In this document: in pieces, positions 15,804 through 24,085 of the stretch | Position numbering within the stretch: the stretch's first letter is position 1 | Layout: each line of letters starts with the position of its first letter | Assembly: GCA_905199755.1 (NCBI GenBank) | Contig: CAJKHT010000018.1 | Coordinates: forward strand, 1-38,230 | Source: an uncultured Eubacteriales bacterium | GTDB lineage: Bacteria > Bacillota > Clostridia > UBA1381 | Reading direction: 5' to 3' | Length of the DNA stretch: 38,230 nt | Program-made: the position numbers and the translations under genes | Notes under the pieces: generated by a model | Database searches by the model: none | Told to the model about the DNA's origin: nothing | Seen by the model: only the letters and a program-made list of their open reading frames with translations

Positions 15804-17644
15804 GTATAACCACAAGAGACAAAATTTTATCAAAGGTAACGAAACCGACACGCTACACGGGCGGTGAGCTTAATGCCGTGCTGAAAAATCCGGATGATGT
15901 TGATGTAAGATTCGGCTTTTGCTTTTCGGATACGTATGAAATAGCCATGTCACATCTGGGCTTAAAAATTCTGTATCATACGCTCAACAACAGAGAAGAT
16001 ACATTTTGCGAACGTGTTTTTACTCCGTGGATTGACATGGAGGAGGAAATGAAAAAACACGGTATGAAGCTTTTTGCGCTTGAAACGGGTGATGAAATAA
16101 CGCATTTTGACATGCTGGGTTTTACGCTGCAGTATGAGCTCAGCTATTCAAATATAGTGCATATGCTTAATATGGCGGAAATTCCCGTTATGCAGAGCGA
16201 CAGAGACGAAAGCTATCCCATAATATGTGCCGGAGGTCCGTGTGCATATAACTGCGAGCCTGTGGCGGATATTTTTGATTTTGTAATGCTCGGCGAGGGC
16301 GAAGAGATGATTCACGAGGTTGTGGACGAGTATGTTCGCTGGAAAAAGAGCGGCAAGAAAGATAAAAAGGCTTATCTTGAAGCCATTGCCGAAATAGAGG
16401 GTGTGTATGTTCCGTCATTTTACGATATTGAATATAATGAGGACGATACGATTAAAAGCATAACACCGAATAATCCTCATGCAAAGGAAAAGGTCAGAAA
16501 GCGGATAATGAAAGACTTTGACAAGACCTATGCCCCCGATACGATTATAGTACCGTTCGGCGAGGTGGTGCATGACAGGGTAATGCTGGAGGTTATGCGC
16601 GGCTGTTTAAGAGGATGCCGTTTCTGCCAGGCAGGATATATCTACAGACCGTTAAGAGAAAGAAAACCCGATACACTGCTTTCGCTTGCCGACAGCCTGC
16701 TTTCGTGCAGCGGCTATGATGAAATATCGCTGTCATCATTATCGACAAGCGATTTCAGCGGACTGCGCGATTTGACAGACGGACTGCTCAATATTACCGA
16801 AAAACAGAAAATAGGACTGTCGCTGCCGTCTTTGAGAATAGACAATTTTTCTCTGGAACTTATGGAAAAGGTGCAGAAAGTCCGCAAAACGGGAATTACC
16901 TTTGCGCCGGAGGCAGGAACACAGAGACTGCGCGATGTTATAAATAAGAATATCACGGAGGAAAATATCATGAAATCGACAGCTATGTTGTTTGCCGGCG
17001 GCTGGACGAGCGTAAAGCTGTATTTTATGATAGGACTTCCGACCGAAACGATGGAGGACGTAAAAGGAATAGCGGAGCTTGCCGGAAAAGTGCTTGATGT
17101 ATATTTTGCAATTCCAAAGGAGGAACGCGCGAAGAACATCAATATCACCGTAAGCACCTCAAGCTTTGTACCAAAGCCGTTTACCGCATTTCAGTGGGAA
17201 CCGCAGGACAGCCGTGAAATGATAATAGAAAAGCAGAATACGCTGAAGCATGCAATAACATCAAAGCGTATAAAATACAGCTGGCATGACAATAAAACAA
17301 GTACACTGGAGGGCATATTTGCAAGAGGTGACAGACGCTTGTGCAAGGTTATAGTGCGCGCTGTGGAAAAAGGCTGCAAGTTCGACGGCTGGAGCGATTG
17401 CTTCCGATACGATTTGTGGATGGAGACATTTGATGAACTGGGAATAAATCCCGGATTTTATAATGCGCGCCGCCGTGAATTTACGGAAATTCTGCCGTGG
17501 GATCATATAGATATAGGGGTTACAAAGGATTTCTTTATAAGAGAATGTAAAAAGGCATATAATGAGGAAACAACTCCGAACTGCCGTGAAAAATGTGCCG
17601 GCTGCGGTGCTGCAAGCTTTAAGACGGGGGTATGTTATGAGTAA
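15800..17644 (+). CDS. TIGR03960-family radical SAM protein with B12-binding-like N-terminus
   Basis: Radical SAM enzyme of unknown reaction. Residues about 1-230 form a B12-binding-like domain (TRYTGGELNAV, FCFSDTYEIAMSHLGLKILYH, CAGGPCAYNCEP). The radical SAM core follows, with its cluster cysteines C269, C273 and C276 in GCLRGCRFCQAG. The C-terminal third contains SLPSLRIDNFS, KLYFMIGLPTE and a terminal CREKCAGCG motif that could hold another metal site. The 614 residues are full length. The gene is fused in operon order to the DUF2344 gene (8-base overlap), the standard pair in Clostridia. In many relatives rng and rplU-rpmA-obg follow; here they do not. The start overlaps ytfJ by four bases. 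Confidence 0.93.
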   Translation: MSITTRDKILSKVTKPTRYTGGELNAVLKNPDDVDVRFGFCFSDTYEIAMSHLGLKILYHTLNNREDTFCERVFTPWIDMEEEMKKHGMKLFALETGDEITHFDMLGFTLQYELSYSNIVHMLNMAEIPVMQSDRDESYPIICAGGPCAYNCEPVADIFDFVMLGEGEEMIHEVVDEYVRWKKSGKKDKKAYLEAIAEIEGVYVPSFYDIEYNEDDTIKSITPNNPHAKEKVRKRIMKDFDKTYAPDTIIVPFGEVVHDRVMLEVMRGCLRGCRFCQAGYIYRPLRERKPDTLLSLADSLLSCSGYDEISLSSLSTSDFSGLRDLTDGLLNITEKQKIGLSLPSLRIDNFSLELMEKVQKVRKTGITFAPEAGTQRLRDVINKNITEENIMKSTAMLFAGGWTSVKLYFMIGLPTETMEDVKGIAELAGKVLDVYFAIPKEERAKNINITVSTSSFVPKPFTAFQWEPQDSREMIIEKQNTLKHAITSKRIKYSWHDNKTSTLEGIFARGDRRLCKVIVRAVEKGCKFDGWSDCFRYDLWMETFDELGINPGFYNARRREFTEILPWDHIDIGVTKDFFIRECKKAYNEETTPNCREKCAGCGAASFKTGVCYE

Positions 17645-18290
17645 CTATATTATTAAATACGGACGTGATGACCGTGTAAAATACATATCTCATCTGGATT
17701 TTATGCGCTGCTTTCACCGCGCGGTAAGGCGTTCGCCGCTGCAGTTTGAATTTTCGCACGGCTTTAATCCTCACCCGATTATGACGGTTGCACAGCCGCT
17801 GTCTGTCGGTGTCACTTCGGAATGTGAGTATATGAAAGTCGGATTTGACGGTGATTATGCGGATAATTATGTGGTTGATATGCTGAATGGTGCAATGCCC
17901 CCGGGATTTTATGTGTATGCGGCAAAGCGTGTTGAGGGCAAGGAGCTTGACATAACAAAGCTTGACCGTGCCGTTTATATAACGGAAATGGAATATACGG
18001 GCGATTTCGATGCCGATGAGTTTATGAAAAACACAGAACTGAAGGTCATGAAAAAATCCAAAAGCGGTGTTAAGGAAAGTGATATAAGACCGTATATTTA
18101 TTATATTAAGGAGCTGTCGCGCACTGACGGTGTGCTGACTCTTGAAATGTGTATTTCGGTGGGCAGCACATATAATCTGAAGCCCGAAAGCGTTGCGGAT
18201 GCAATGGAAAAATACTGCGGTGACTTTCATCGAGGCTTTATGAATGTACACCGCAAGAAAATGATGTGCGGTGATAAGGAATATCTGTAA
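17637..18290 (+). CDS. TIGR03936/DUF2344 radical-SAM-associated protein
   Basis: Companion of the TIGR03960 radical SAM protein; sometimes the two are fused. The N-terminus YIIKYGRDDRVKYISHLD, then FHRAVRRSPLQFEFSHGFNPHP and QPLSVGVTSECEYM, identify the family. Start ATG 17637 is preceded by a GGGGG Shine-Dalgarno and lies inside the end of the upstream gene, giving 217 residues; the open frame upstream of it is an overlap artefact. A role in tRNA or ribosome modification has been suspected because of gene context, but no activity is established. A terminator follows after 16 bases. Confidence 0.92.
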   Translation: MSNYIIKYGRDDRVKYISHLDFMRCFHRAVRRSPLQFEFSHGFNPHPIMTVAQPLSVGVTSECEYMKVGFDGDYADNYVVDMLNGAMPPGFYVYAAKRVEGKELDITKLDRAVYITEMEYTGDFDADEFMKNTELKVMKKSKSGVKESDIRPYIYYIKELSRTDGVLTLEMCISVGSTYNLKPESVADAMEKYCGDFHRGFMNVHRKKMMCGDKEYL

Positions 18291-18306
18291 AAAAGCTTAA
18301 AATGCG

Positions 18307-18342
18307 CAGAAATCTTCGTATTCGGAGGTTTCTGTTTTTTTT
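18307..18342 (+). terminator. Rho-independent terminator of the S2P-scpAB-DUF2344 operon
   Basis: Imperfect hairpin CAGAAATCTTCG...CGGAGGTTTCTG followed by eight T. A second small hairpin (AATGTGC-TTTG-GCACATT, 18351-18368) comes directly after and could be an operator or a second stop. Confidence 0.85.
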
Positions 18343-18416
18343 GTGTAATAAATGTGCTTTGGCACATTATAAAAAATGAATTTTTGTGTCGAAACAACAA
18401 ATTACAAAAAAAGGTG

Positions 18417-18445
18417 TTGACTTTTTAAAAATCAGAGTGTATTAT
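18417..18445 (+). promoter_or_regulatory. Sigma-A promoter of the pyrimidine-catabolism cluster
   Basis: TTGACT (18417-18422), 17 bp, TATTAT (18440-18445). The start of transcription would be near 18452, giving a leader of about 105 bases before the first gene; this leader contains a terminator hairpin. Confidence 0.8.
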
Positions 18446-18486
18446 AACAGCATATTAAAGATAAATTAAATATTGATTGGAAAAAG

Positions 18487-18530
18487 AGCAGGCAAAGACG
18501 TCTATTAAACAGATGCTTTGCCTGCTTTTT
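18487..18530 (+). terminator. Leader terminator (possible attenuator) before the catabolic cluster
   Basis: Perfect 11-bp stem AGCAGGCAAAG/CTTTGCCTGCT with an 18-base loop and five T. It stands between the promoter at 18417-18445 and the Shine-Dalgarno at 18544-18549. Only about 35 transcribed bases precede it, too few for a known riboswitch. It could be an attenuator needing an antiterminator protein, or the end of an approximately 80-nt small RNA. The hairpin is seen directly; the regulatory role is inferred. Confidence 0.75.
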
Positions 18531-18558
18531 GTATTAAGTACGGAAAGGATTGATCAGT

Positions 18559-19338
18559 ATGCCAAACATCACAAATACGGAAATAATGCTCAGAGATATA
18601 GGCATGGTATATCGGACGAATGACGGCAGAGATGTTACGGCACTCACGGGAGTTACGCTGGATATTGAAAAAGGAGAGTTTGTTTCTCTGGTAGGTCCGT
18701 CGGGATGCGGTAAAACAACGCTGCTTCGTATAATAGCCGATTTGCTGCAGCCGACATCGGGCGACATAAAAATCGCAGGTGAGACTCCGAGAGAAGCAAG
18801 ACTTAAAAGAAGATACGGCATAGTTTTTCAGAATGCCGTGCTTTACGAATGGCGGACGGTAAAGAAAAATATAATGATGCCGCTTGAAATAATGCATGTT
18901 CCGCTTAAGGAAAGAGAAGAACGTGCAATGAAAATGCTGGAGCTTGTGGGACTTACCGAATTTGCAAATCATTATCCGAACCAGCTTTCGGGAGGTATGC
19001 AGCAAAGAGTGGGAATTGCAAGAGCGCTTGCAATTCAGCCCGAAATACTGCTTATGGACGAGCCGTTTTCGGCGCTTGATGAATTTACAAGAGAAAAGCT
19101 GCATGTTGATTTGCTGAAAATATGGAGGAAAACAAATAAGACAATCATCTTTGTAACGCATAATATTCAGGAATCGGTATTTCTTTCGGATAAGGTTTGC
19201 GTGTTATCACCGCATCCGGGCAGACTTTCGGCGGTTGTTGATATTACACTGCCGCGGCCGAGAACAATGGAAATGAAAAGTACTCCGGAGTTTACCGAGC
19301 TTGTTGCAAAGGTAAGAAACAGCTTTGAGGGAGTATAG
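18559..19338 (+). CDS. ABC transporter ATP-binding protein (TauB/SsuB/ThiZ family)
   Basis: Cytoplasmic ATPase of a TauABC-type importer. In the 259 residues Walker A is GPSGCGKTT at 46-54, the Q-loop is FQ at 90-91, the signature LSGGMQQR is at 143-150, Walker B LLMDEP is at 164-169, and the switch His is in FVTHNIQESVFLSD. The signature and the DEFTREKLH stretch are typical of the nitrate/sulfonate/NMT1 class. ATG 18559 follows AAAGGA by nine bases; TTG 18550 is too close to that site. The following permeases and binding protein complete the importer. Given the downstream enzymes the substrate is probably a pyrimidine or related cyclic ureide, which is inference. Confidence 0.93.
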   Translation: MPNITNTEIMLRDIGMVYRTNDGRDVTALTGVTLDIEKGEFVSLVGPSGCGKTTLLRIIADLLQPTSGDIKIAGETPREARLKRRYGIVFQNAVLYEWRTVKKNIMMPLEIMHVPLKEREERAMKMLELVGLTEFANHYPNQLSGGMQQRVGIARALAIQPEILLMDEPFSALDEFTREKLHVDLLKIWRKTNKTIIFVTHNIQESVFLSDKVCVLSPHPGRLSAVVDITLPRPRTMEMKSTPEFTELVAKVRNSFEGV

Positions 19339-19363
19339 CTTTTGAGAAAGGAGCGGTTTGAAA

Positions 19364-20189
19364 ATGGGAAGATTAAAAAGGCTTATGAATAAAAAATATT
19401 TTGTAACCGTCCTGTGGATAGTTATAATAGCGGCAATATGGGAGGCATGTGCGTTTTGTGTTGCGGCAACAAAGAGAACCCCCGAAAATATACTTCCGCA
19501 TCTTTCGGGAATTGTTGAGTCGGTAATAAGCAAACGGACAATAAACGGAGGTCAGACCGCAGCACAGATGGTCATGGTAAATGCTTCCGCAACCTTGTCA
19601 AGAGCGGCAATAGGTTATCTGTTCGGAGTTGTATGCGGCTTTGTGCTGGCGCTGCTGATGAGCCTTGTCAAGCCGATTGAGAAAATCGCGTTTCCGTATC
19701 TGATGCTTATACAGATGATACCGATTTTGGGTATGGCACCGATTATTAATGCACTTACAGGTGATATTACGAAAAGCCGTATTATAATTGCAGCGATTCT
19801 GACGTTTTACCCGGTAGCGACAAACACATTGGCAGGCTTTAAGGCGGTACAAAAGGAAAAGCACGAGCTGATGTATTCATATGCGGCGAATAAGCTTCAG
19901 ATATACATAAAAACGATGATTCCGTCATGTATTCCGTATTTTTTTCACGGGATTTAAAATATCCGCACCTATGGCAATAACCGCATCGATACTTGTAGAC
20001 ACGCTCCAGGGGGGAATAGGACTCGGCTGCTTGCTGTCGCAGGCACTAAAAGGAGCAATGACTCGTTACGTATTCTGGCAGATTGTATTTTTCAGTGCCA
20101 TAATCGGTATATTAAGCTTTTCGGTTATGGGATTTTTGGAATATTTGCTCTGTCCGTATAAGAGGACATCAAAAAATGCAAAGGAGTGA
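19364..20189 (+). pseudogene. ABC transporter permease 1 (TauC/SsuC family), frameshifted
   Basis: BPD_transp_1 permease split into two reading frames. The first frame (19364-19957) covers the N-terminal membrane helices and the start of the coupling loop, ending after IPYFFHGI. The second frame continues exactly where the family should: TGLKISAPMAITASIL, then DTLQGGIGLGCLLSQ and the last membrane helix. The break falls in a run of seven T (19939-19945); removing one T restores a single frame with ILKTMIPSCIPYFFTGLKIS-type continuity. AAAGGAG lies 10 bases before ATG 19364. It may be a real inactivating mutation, a sequencing error in the homopolymer, or, less likely, slippage. The neighbouring permease gene is intact. 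Confidence 0.85.
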
Positions 20190-20194
20190 GCAAA

Positions 20195-20998
20195 ATGACA
20201 AAAAAGAAAATAAGCTTTGATTCGGTAACATCGGTTGTATATCCTCTGCTGTTCGGGGCTTTGATTGTATTTATGTGGCAGAACGGAATACTTCATAAGC
20301 TGCTTAATACCGATGAATATATTTTGCTGTATCCGACGAGGATTTTCATGATTATTGCAGATAATTTCGATAAAATTATGGAAAATGTGTATGCATCGCT
20401 GCTTGTTATAATTGTCGGACTGATTTTAGGCTCAATTCTCGGCTATGCCGCAGCGGTATGTGCAACAATCTCACCGCGTTTCGGTAAAGGCGGACTGACC
20501 GTGATTTCGGCTTTTAATGCGATTCCTATAGTTGCAATGGCGCCGGTTATCATGAACTGGACAAAGGAGGTAAGCCCGGAGGCATCGGTCAGAAGTACCG
20601 TGGCAAAAATAATTGTTGTAACTCTTATGAGTATGGCTTCCATGAGTATAAATGCACACAGAGGTCTGACAGAGCTGAAACCGTTTTCGCTGGACCTTAT
20701 GAAATCATATGCGGCGAATAAACGGACTGTGTTTTTTAAGCTGAGAATGCCGAACAGTATTCCGTATATATTCACATCGCTTAAGGTAAGCGTTCCGGCA
20801 AGCGTAATAACGGCGCTGGTAAGTGAGTACTTTGCGGAATACAGAGCCGGGGTGGGCAGGCAGATAAGGGAAAACATCCTTATTGCTCAGTACGCATCGG
20901 CATGGGCATACATAGCGGTTGCCTGTATTATAGGTATAGTATTGTTTGCGCTGCTTCTGGCGGCAGAAAGTGTATTTTTGCGGAAAAGAAAATTTTAA
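20195..20998 (+). CDS. ABC transporter permease 2 (TauC/SsuC family)
   Basis: Second membrane subunit of the importer, 267 residues. About six hydrophobic helices are visible (near 18-32, 70-95, 105-122, 140-155, 205-220 and 235-258). The coupling loop SYAANKRTVFFKLRMPNSIPYIFTSLK resembles that of permease 1, so the two are paralogues forming a heterodimer. ATG 20195 follows AAGGAG by eight bases; GTG 20186 overlaps that site and is unlikely. The start lies six bases after the frameshifted permease stop. A membrane channel for the substrate captured by the lipoprotein downstream is the expected role. Confidence 0.92.
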   Translation: MTKKKISFDSVTSVVYPLLFGALIVFMWQNGILHKLLNTDEYILLYPTRIFMIIADNFDKIMENVYASLLVIIVGLILGSILGYAAAVCATISPRFGKGGLTVISAFNAIPIVAMAPVIMNWTKEVSPEASVRSTVAKIIVVTLMSMASMSINAHRGLTELKPFSLDLMKSYAANKRTVFFKLRMPNSIPYIFTSLKVSVPASVITALVSEYFAEYRAGVGRQIRENILIAQYASAWAYIAVACIIGIVLFALLLAAESVFLRKRKF

Positions 20999-21044
20999 GC
21001 TTTTCCGATTAAAATAAATATTAATTAAGAAAGAGGGATTTACT

Positions 21045-22133
21045 ATGAAATTCAGAAAATTAACGGTATTGTTTACGGCGGTGTCTTTGGCGGCTATGTT
21101 TACGGGCTGTGGCTCAAAGACCGAAAAGGCGGCAGACGGCACATCAAAGGAAAAGACGGAGATGACCGATGAAGAAAGAATCGTTGCCGCAGCAAAGGAC
21201 GGCAAGGTAGGTAACTGGGGACTCGGAAACGAGTATGAAATCCAGGCATTACTGACAAAATACGGTCAGAGTACGGATTATCTTGTTCAATCCTTCGATA
21301 TGGACGGATTTGATGACGGCTCAATAACTCTTGCGTCAGCCATGACATATAACGAGCTGGGACTGGTTGTCAACGATTATGAGGGCGGCTACGGCTACGG
21401 CGATACCGTAGATACTATTGACATGAACGATCAGGGTGTCGCCATGCTGGAGGATAATATATTCTGTACAAAGGAATTTGCAAAGAATAATCCGAATACG
21501 GTAAAAGCATTTTTGTCGGCATCATTAAAAGGCTGGGAATATGCCTGTGAAAACCCCGATGAGGCTGCAAAAATAGTATTTGAGGCAGGTTCTTCGGTAT
21601 CGTCGGATCATCAGGCGTATATGGCAAAGGAAGTAGCAAAGCTTATAACGACAGATACAAAGGGAAATGCGGTATCCGATTACGGAAATATGGACGAAGC
21701 TGCAATGCAGCAGACTCTGGAGCTTGCGAAAAAATATATTAAGCTTGACGATGCTGCGGCTGCAGGAAAGCTTGCAAGCCTGACTCTTGATGACATCAGA
21801 GATACATCTTATCTTTCGGGAGCAAAGAGTGCCGATTTCGGAGCACCAGAAAAGAGCAAGGTTTCTATTCAGCTTAAATGGCTGCCGCAGGCACAGTTTA
21901 TGGGTTACTTTGTTGCAAAGGCAAAGGGATATTATGATGAGGTCGGACTCGATGTTGATATTGTATCGGGCGGCGGAGACATAGGTGAGACAACAGCTGT
22001 AAATAACGGAACGGTTGATTTCGGTGTAACATGGGTTTCAAATCTGATTTCGGCAAATGCAGGCGGTATGGATTTGCTGGAAATTGCACAGATTTATCAG
22101 AGATCGGGTTTGGTACTCGTTTATAAGAAGTAA
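21045..22133 (+). CDS. NMT1/THI5-like substrate-binding lipoprotein with permuted domain order
   Basis: Extracytoplasmic receptor of the adjacent importer, 362 residues. A signal peptide ends at the lipobox FTGC (C22). The order of the mature protein is unusual. Residues about 52-262 (KVGNWGLGNEYEIQALLTKYG, MTYNELGLV, NVAMLEDNIF-like, then NTVKAFLSASLKGWEYA) correspond to the second half of NMT1/THI5 proteins. Residues about 272-362 (KVSIQLKWLPQAQFMGYFVA, GLDVDIVSGGGDIGETTA, FGVTWVSNLI, AQIYQRSGLVLVYKK) correspond to the first half. In the usual order QRSG-LVLV is followed by the VGNWGLGNE segment. The gene has a good Shine-Dalgarno and no frameshift. This is consistent with a circular permutation. 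Confidence 0.88.
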   Translation: MKFRKLTVLFTAVSLAAMFTGCGSKTEKAADGTSKEKTEMTDEERIVAAAKDGKVGNWGLGNEYEIQALLTKYGQSTDYLVQSFDMDGFDDGSITLASAMTYNELGLVVNDYEGGYGYGDTVDTIDMNDQGVAMLEDNIFCTKEFAKNNPNTVKAFLSASLKGWEYACENPDEAAKIVFEAGSSVSSDHQAYMAKEVAKLITTDTKGNAVSDYGNMDEAAMQQTLELAKKYIKLDDAAAAGKLASLTLDDIRDTSYLSGAKSADFGAPEKSKVSIQLKWLPQAQFMGYFVAKAKGYYDEVGLDVDIVSGGGDIGETTAVNNGTVDFGVTWVSNLISANAGGMDLLEIAQIYQRSGLVLVYKK

Positions 22134-22160
22134 TTGTTTTTCAAAGAGAGGAGCGTTAGT

Positions 22161-23513
22161 ATGGATTTACTTATTAAAAACGGAACCGTGGTAAACGGCT
22201 CGGAAAGCTTTAAGGCGGATGTTGCTGTTTGCGGCGGTAAAATAACACAGATAGGCGAAAATATAACCGAAACAAATGCTGCAAAGGTTATAGATGCATC
22301 GGGCAGACTTGTACTGCCCGGTGCGATAGATGCACATACTCATTTGGCTATGCCGTTCGGCGGCACGGTTTCATCGGACGATTATTTCGCCGGTACAAGA
22401 GCGGCGGCATGCGGCGGTACGACAACGGTGTTTGATTTTGTATTGCAGGATTTCGGAGAAACGATGCTTGATGCGGTTAAGCGCAGAGATGCAATGTGTG
22501 CTCCCGTTGCGGCTGTCGATTATTCATATCATGTGGCGGTAAAGGATGTAAGCGGTGATTTGCTTGGCTCGATTGAAGAAGCGGTTAAATTCGGAGTTCC
22601 GTCATTCAAGGTATTTATGGTGTATGATTTCGGAGTTACGGACGGCGTGTTTTATAAGGTGCTTAAAAAAGCGAAAGAATGCGGTGCATTGATAGAGGTG
22701 CATGCCGAAAACAATGAAATGGTAAATACGCTTACACAGCAATATTTAAGCGAGGGAAAAACAAGTGCATGGTATCATTATATGTCGCGTCCAGAATTTG
22801 TCGAGGCGGAGGCGGATATACGTGCAATTCAGTGGGCAAAAGCGCTTGACGCTCCGCTTTATATAGTACACTTGGCAAACAAGGACGGCGTTAAGGCAGT
22901 AACCAAGGCAAAGGATGAGGGATATAAGATATATGCCGAAACCTGTCCGCAGTATCTGGAATTTACCTGTGATGTTTATAAGCGTGAGGACGGACGCAAC
23001 TTTGTATGCTCACCGCCGATGAAAGGCGAAGAAAGCAGAAAAACGCTTTGGGAAGCAATAAACCGCGGAGATATAGACACGATAGCTACGGATCATTGCC
23101 CGTTCCGGACATATGAAAAGGACTGGGGCAAGGATGATTTTACAAAGATACCGAACGGCTGTGCAGGAATTGAAAATATGTATCCGTACATGCTTTCGGC
23201 GGCGAATGAGGGTAAAATCACATACGAAAAAGCGGTTGAGCTTTGTTCGGCAAACCCGGCAAAGATATTCGGCTGTAAAAATAAGGGCAGTATAGCGGTA
23301 GGCAAGGATGCGGACATTGTAATATATAATCCCGATACGGAATTTACAATTACAAATGAGAAGATGCATTCGGACTGCGACCATACAATATGGGAGGGCA
23401 TAAAGCTTAAAGGCTATCCCGAGCAGACCTATTCAAGAGGAAGGCTTGTATATGACAAGGGCGAATTTGTAGGTGAAAAAGGCTGGGGAAAGCTTGTGAA
23501 ATGTTCTCTCTGA
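22161..23513 (+). CDS. hydA: Dihydropyrimidinase / D-hydantoinase
   Basis: Zinc-dependent cyclic amidohydrolase that opens dihydrouracil or dihydrothymine to the N-carbamoyl beta-amino acid. All expected metal ligands of the TIM barrel are present: H59 and H61 in DAHTHL, the carboxylated lysine K150 in SFKVFMVYD, H181 in EVHAEN, H237 in IVHLAN and D311 in ATDHCP. Y155, next to K150, matches the substrate-positioning tyrosine of dihydropyrimidinases. 450 residues. GAGGAG lies seven bases before ATG 22161. The neighbouring PreA remnant, carbamoyl hydrolase, aminotransferase and alcohol dehydrogenase favour dihydropyrimidine over hydantoin as the natural substrate. Confidence 0.93.
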   Translation: MDLLIKNGTVVNGSESFKADVAVCGGKITQIGENITETNAAKVIDASGRLVLPGAIDAHTHLAMPFGGTVSSDDYFAGTRAAACGGTTTVFDFVLQDFGETMLDAVKRRDAMCAPVAAVDYSYHVAVKDVSGDLLGSIEEAVKFGVPSFKVFMVYDFGVTDGVFYKVLKKAKECGALIEVHAENNEMVNTLTQQYLSEGKTSAWYHYMSRPEFVEAEADIRAIQWAKALDAPLYIVHLANKDGVKAVTKAKDEGYKIYAETCPQYLEFTCDVYKREDGRNFVCSPPMKGEESRKTLWEAINRGDIDTIATDHCPFRTYEKDWGKDDFTKIPNGCAGIENMYPYMLSAANEGKITYEKAVELCSANPAKIFGCKNKGSIAVGKDADIVIYNPDTEFTITNEKMHSDCDHTIWEGIKLKGYPEQTYSRGRLVYDKGEFVGEKGWGKLVKCSL

Positions 23514-23534
23514 CATAGAAAAGAGATGATTTGA

Positions 23535-24065
23535 ATGAAGATAAACGAAGAAGCGGCAAGATGTATGCTTTGTGCATCGCCAAAATGCAGCAAAGCATGT
23601 CCGAAAAAGCTTGATCCGGCAAGAATGCTGCGCGCGGTGCGTTATGAAAACAGCGAATGTGCGGCAGAATTTATTGCTCTCGGCTGTAAAAACGTTCAGG
23701 TAACAACAGCCGTTATGCAGTACGGGTACAGGATTATAGATGATTTGGTATCAGGGCTTAAAGCGTACATGAAACGCAAAAACATAGCAGAGCTTAATGC
23801 CCTTGCGGGAAGTGCGCTTAAAAGCATTGTGCCGCCGGAGGAGCTTGACCGCAGCACCGTTACATACCCGGTGTTTAAGCGCGATAAATGTATCGGCTGC
23901 GGACGCTGTTATATATCCTGCCGTGACGGCGGTCATCAGGCAATATGCTTTGATGATGCCGGAAAACCGGCGCTTAACGGCTCAAAATGTGTCGGCTGTC
24001 ATTTATGCTCGCTGATTTGCCCGGTTAATGCAATAGGAAAGTCAAAACGTGTATTAAAAAAATGA
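23535..24065 (+). CDS. Dihydropyrimidine dehydrogenase (PreA-type) lacking its FMN barrel
   Basis: The 176-residue protein joins two parts of dihydropyrimidine dehydrogenase. Residues 5-47 (EEAARCMLCASPKCSKACP, DPARMLRAVRYENS) match the N-terminal Fe-S segment. Residues 48-176 match the C-terminal end of PreA: LGCKNVQVTTAVMQYGYRIIDDL, then two ferredoxin clusters, CIGCGRCYISC (119-129) and CVGCHLCSLICP (152-162). The TIM barrel that binds FMN and pyrimidine, about 300 residues, is missing, without a frameshift. AAEFI at the junction resembles the sequence normally found before the VQV segment, so a deletion between short similar stretches is possible. As it stands the protein cannot reduce uracil; it could be an electron carrier or a remnant. 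Confidence 0.85.
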   Translation: MKINEEAARCMLCASPKCSKACPKKLDPARMLRAVRYENSECAAEFIALGCKNVQVTTAVMQYGYRIIDDLVSGLKAYMKRKNIAELNALAGSALKSIVPPEELDRSTVTYPVFKRDKCIGCGRCYISCRDGGHQAICFDDAGKPALNGSKCVGCHLCSLICPVNAIGKSKRVLKK

Positions 24066-24085
24066 TTTGAGGGGAGGAATTTTGT

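Noticed and set aside
19939..19945. Programmed slippage at T7 in the permease gene
   Set aside because: A seven-T run could slip, but no supporting stimulator is visible and other genes in the cluster carry unrelated one-base breaks, so ordinary mutation or error is simpler.
21045..22133. Assembly chimera as the explanation of the permuted lipoprotein
   Set aside because: Not excluded, but a correct signal peptide, one continuous frame and a clean stop make a random join less likely than a true permutation; kept as a finding with a read-mapping test.
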